Source: an uncultured Actinomyces sp.
GTDB lineage: Bacteria > Actinomycetota > Actinomycetes > Actinomycetales > Actinomycetaceae
Length of the DNA: 6,082 bases
Direction of reading: 5' to 3'
Assembly (NCBI GenBank): GCA_938030835.1
Contig: CALHID010000118.1
Span: 1 to 6,082, forward strand
Part shown: positions 5,896 through 6,082 of the stretch, piece after piece
Position numbering within the stretch: position 1 is the first letter of the stretch
Layout of the letters: each line of letters starts with the position of its first letter
Position numbers and translations under genes: made by a program
The notes under the pieces: generated by a model
Databases searched by the model: none
Seen by the model: only the letters and a program-made list of their open reading frames with translations
What the model was told of the DNA's origin: nothing

Positions 5896-6082
5896 GTGTG
5901 GAACATTCTGGGTGACGGCCCTATTGAGTGGTCTGACGCCGATGTTGAAGCTCTTCCCTTCTCTGACGGTCCCCTAGCCTGGCAGCAGCACGCACTGTGC
6001 GCTCAGACCGACCCTGAAGCCTTCTTCCCTGAAAAGGGAGGCTCGACTCGTGAAGCAAAGGCCGTGTGCCAATCTTGCGAGG
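5896..6082 (+). CDS. whiB2: WhiB2 transcriptional regulator, N-terminal part
   Basis: WhiB proteins are small cytoplasmic iron-sulphur cluster regulators; WhiB2 (WhmD/WhiB in relatives) is needed for septation and cell division. The visible 62 residues include WQQHALCAQTDPEAFFPEKG (residues 29-48) and STREAKAVCQSC, a nearly exact match to the WhiB2 subgroup as I remember it, and unlike the WhiB1 type. Three of the four cluster cysteines are present: C35, C58 and C61; the fourth, the GIWGG turn and the basic C-terminal segment lie beyond the window. GTG 5896 is chosen because AGAGGGG (5881-5887) lies eight bases upstream. The N-terminal extension before the domain is short and acidic. The gene has its own promoter and is divergent from the TIGR03089-type gene. 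Confidence 0.92.
   Translation, partial: MWNILGDGPIEWSDADVEALPFSDGPLAWQQHALCAQTDPEAFFPEKGGSTREAKAVCQSCE

Noticed and set aside
1..6082. tRNA, rRNA, CRISPR array, insertion sequence or phage attachment site
   Set aside because: No cloverleaf, regularly spaced repeats, transposase-like reading frame or flanking target duplications were seen on either strand.

Overview
The window (6082 bases, moderate G+C) comes from a Gram-positive actinomycete. The clearest markers are a GlfT2-type galactofuranosyltransferase, a DUF6541-type polytopic membrane protein, a TIGR03089-type protein and the start of a WhiB2 regulator. All of these are characteristic of Actinomycetota. The modest G+C and the gene mix would fit Actinomycetaceae (Actinomyces/Schaalia-like), but genus is a guess.

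Layout. 2-706 (+) is the C-terminal part of a large DUF6541-type membrane protein, followed at once by a candidate terminator hairpin (708-734). 799-2798 (+) is a two-domain GlfT2-like glycosyltransferase that is not intact. At 1976-2048 a segment encoding DDSEYGLRA occurs twice, 41 bases apart, and this throws the second half out of frame. A strong hairpin (2800-2845) closes this gene. 2896-4032 (+) is a membrane acyltransferase of the Acyltransferase-3 family. 4141-4821 (+) is a lipoprotein with a Ser/Thr/Gln/Gly-rich stalk and a four-cysteine C-terminal domain resembling DUF6636. 4887-5621 (-) is a TIGR03089-family protein, convergent with the lipoprotein gene. 5622-5895 is the intergenic region between it and the divergent whiB2 gene (5896 to the window end, +), with a good promoter for whiB2 embedded in inverted repeats.

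How the genes fit together. The first three genes look like a cell-envelope glycan locus: a polytopic protein with a large extracytoplasmic C-terminal region, a cytoplasmic-face galactan polymerase, and an integral membrane O-acyltransferase that could decorate the product. The hairpins between them suggest separate transcripts rather than one operon. The right end (TIGR03089 protein next to whiB2) resembles the mycobacterial Rv3260c-Rv3268 neighbourhood as I remember it, which also holds cell-wall genes.

The most notable observation is the junction inside the glycosyltransferase gene. The two copies of the repeated segment differ at five of 27 bases, all synonymous third positions, so it is not a fresh tandem duplication. 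It looks like a join between two diverged versions of the gene, either a natural illegitimate recombination or an assembly chimera. I found no new defence system, mobile element, CRISPR array or RNA gene.
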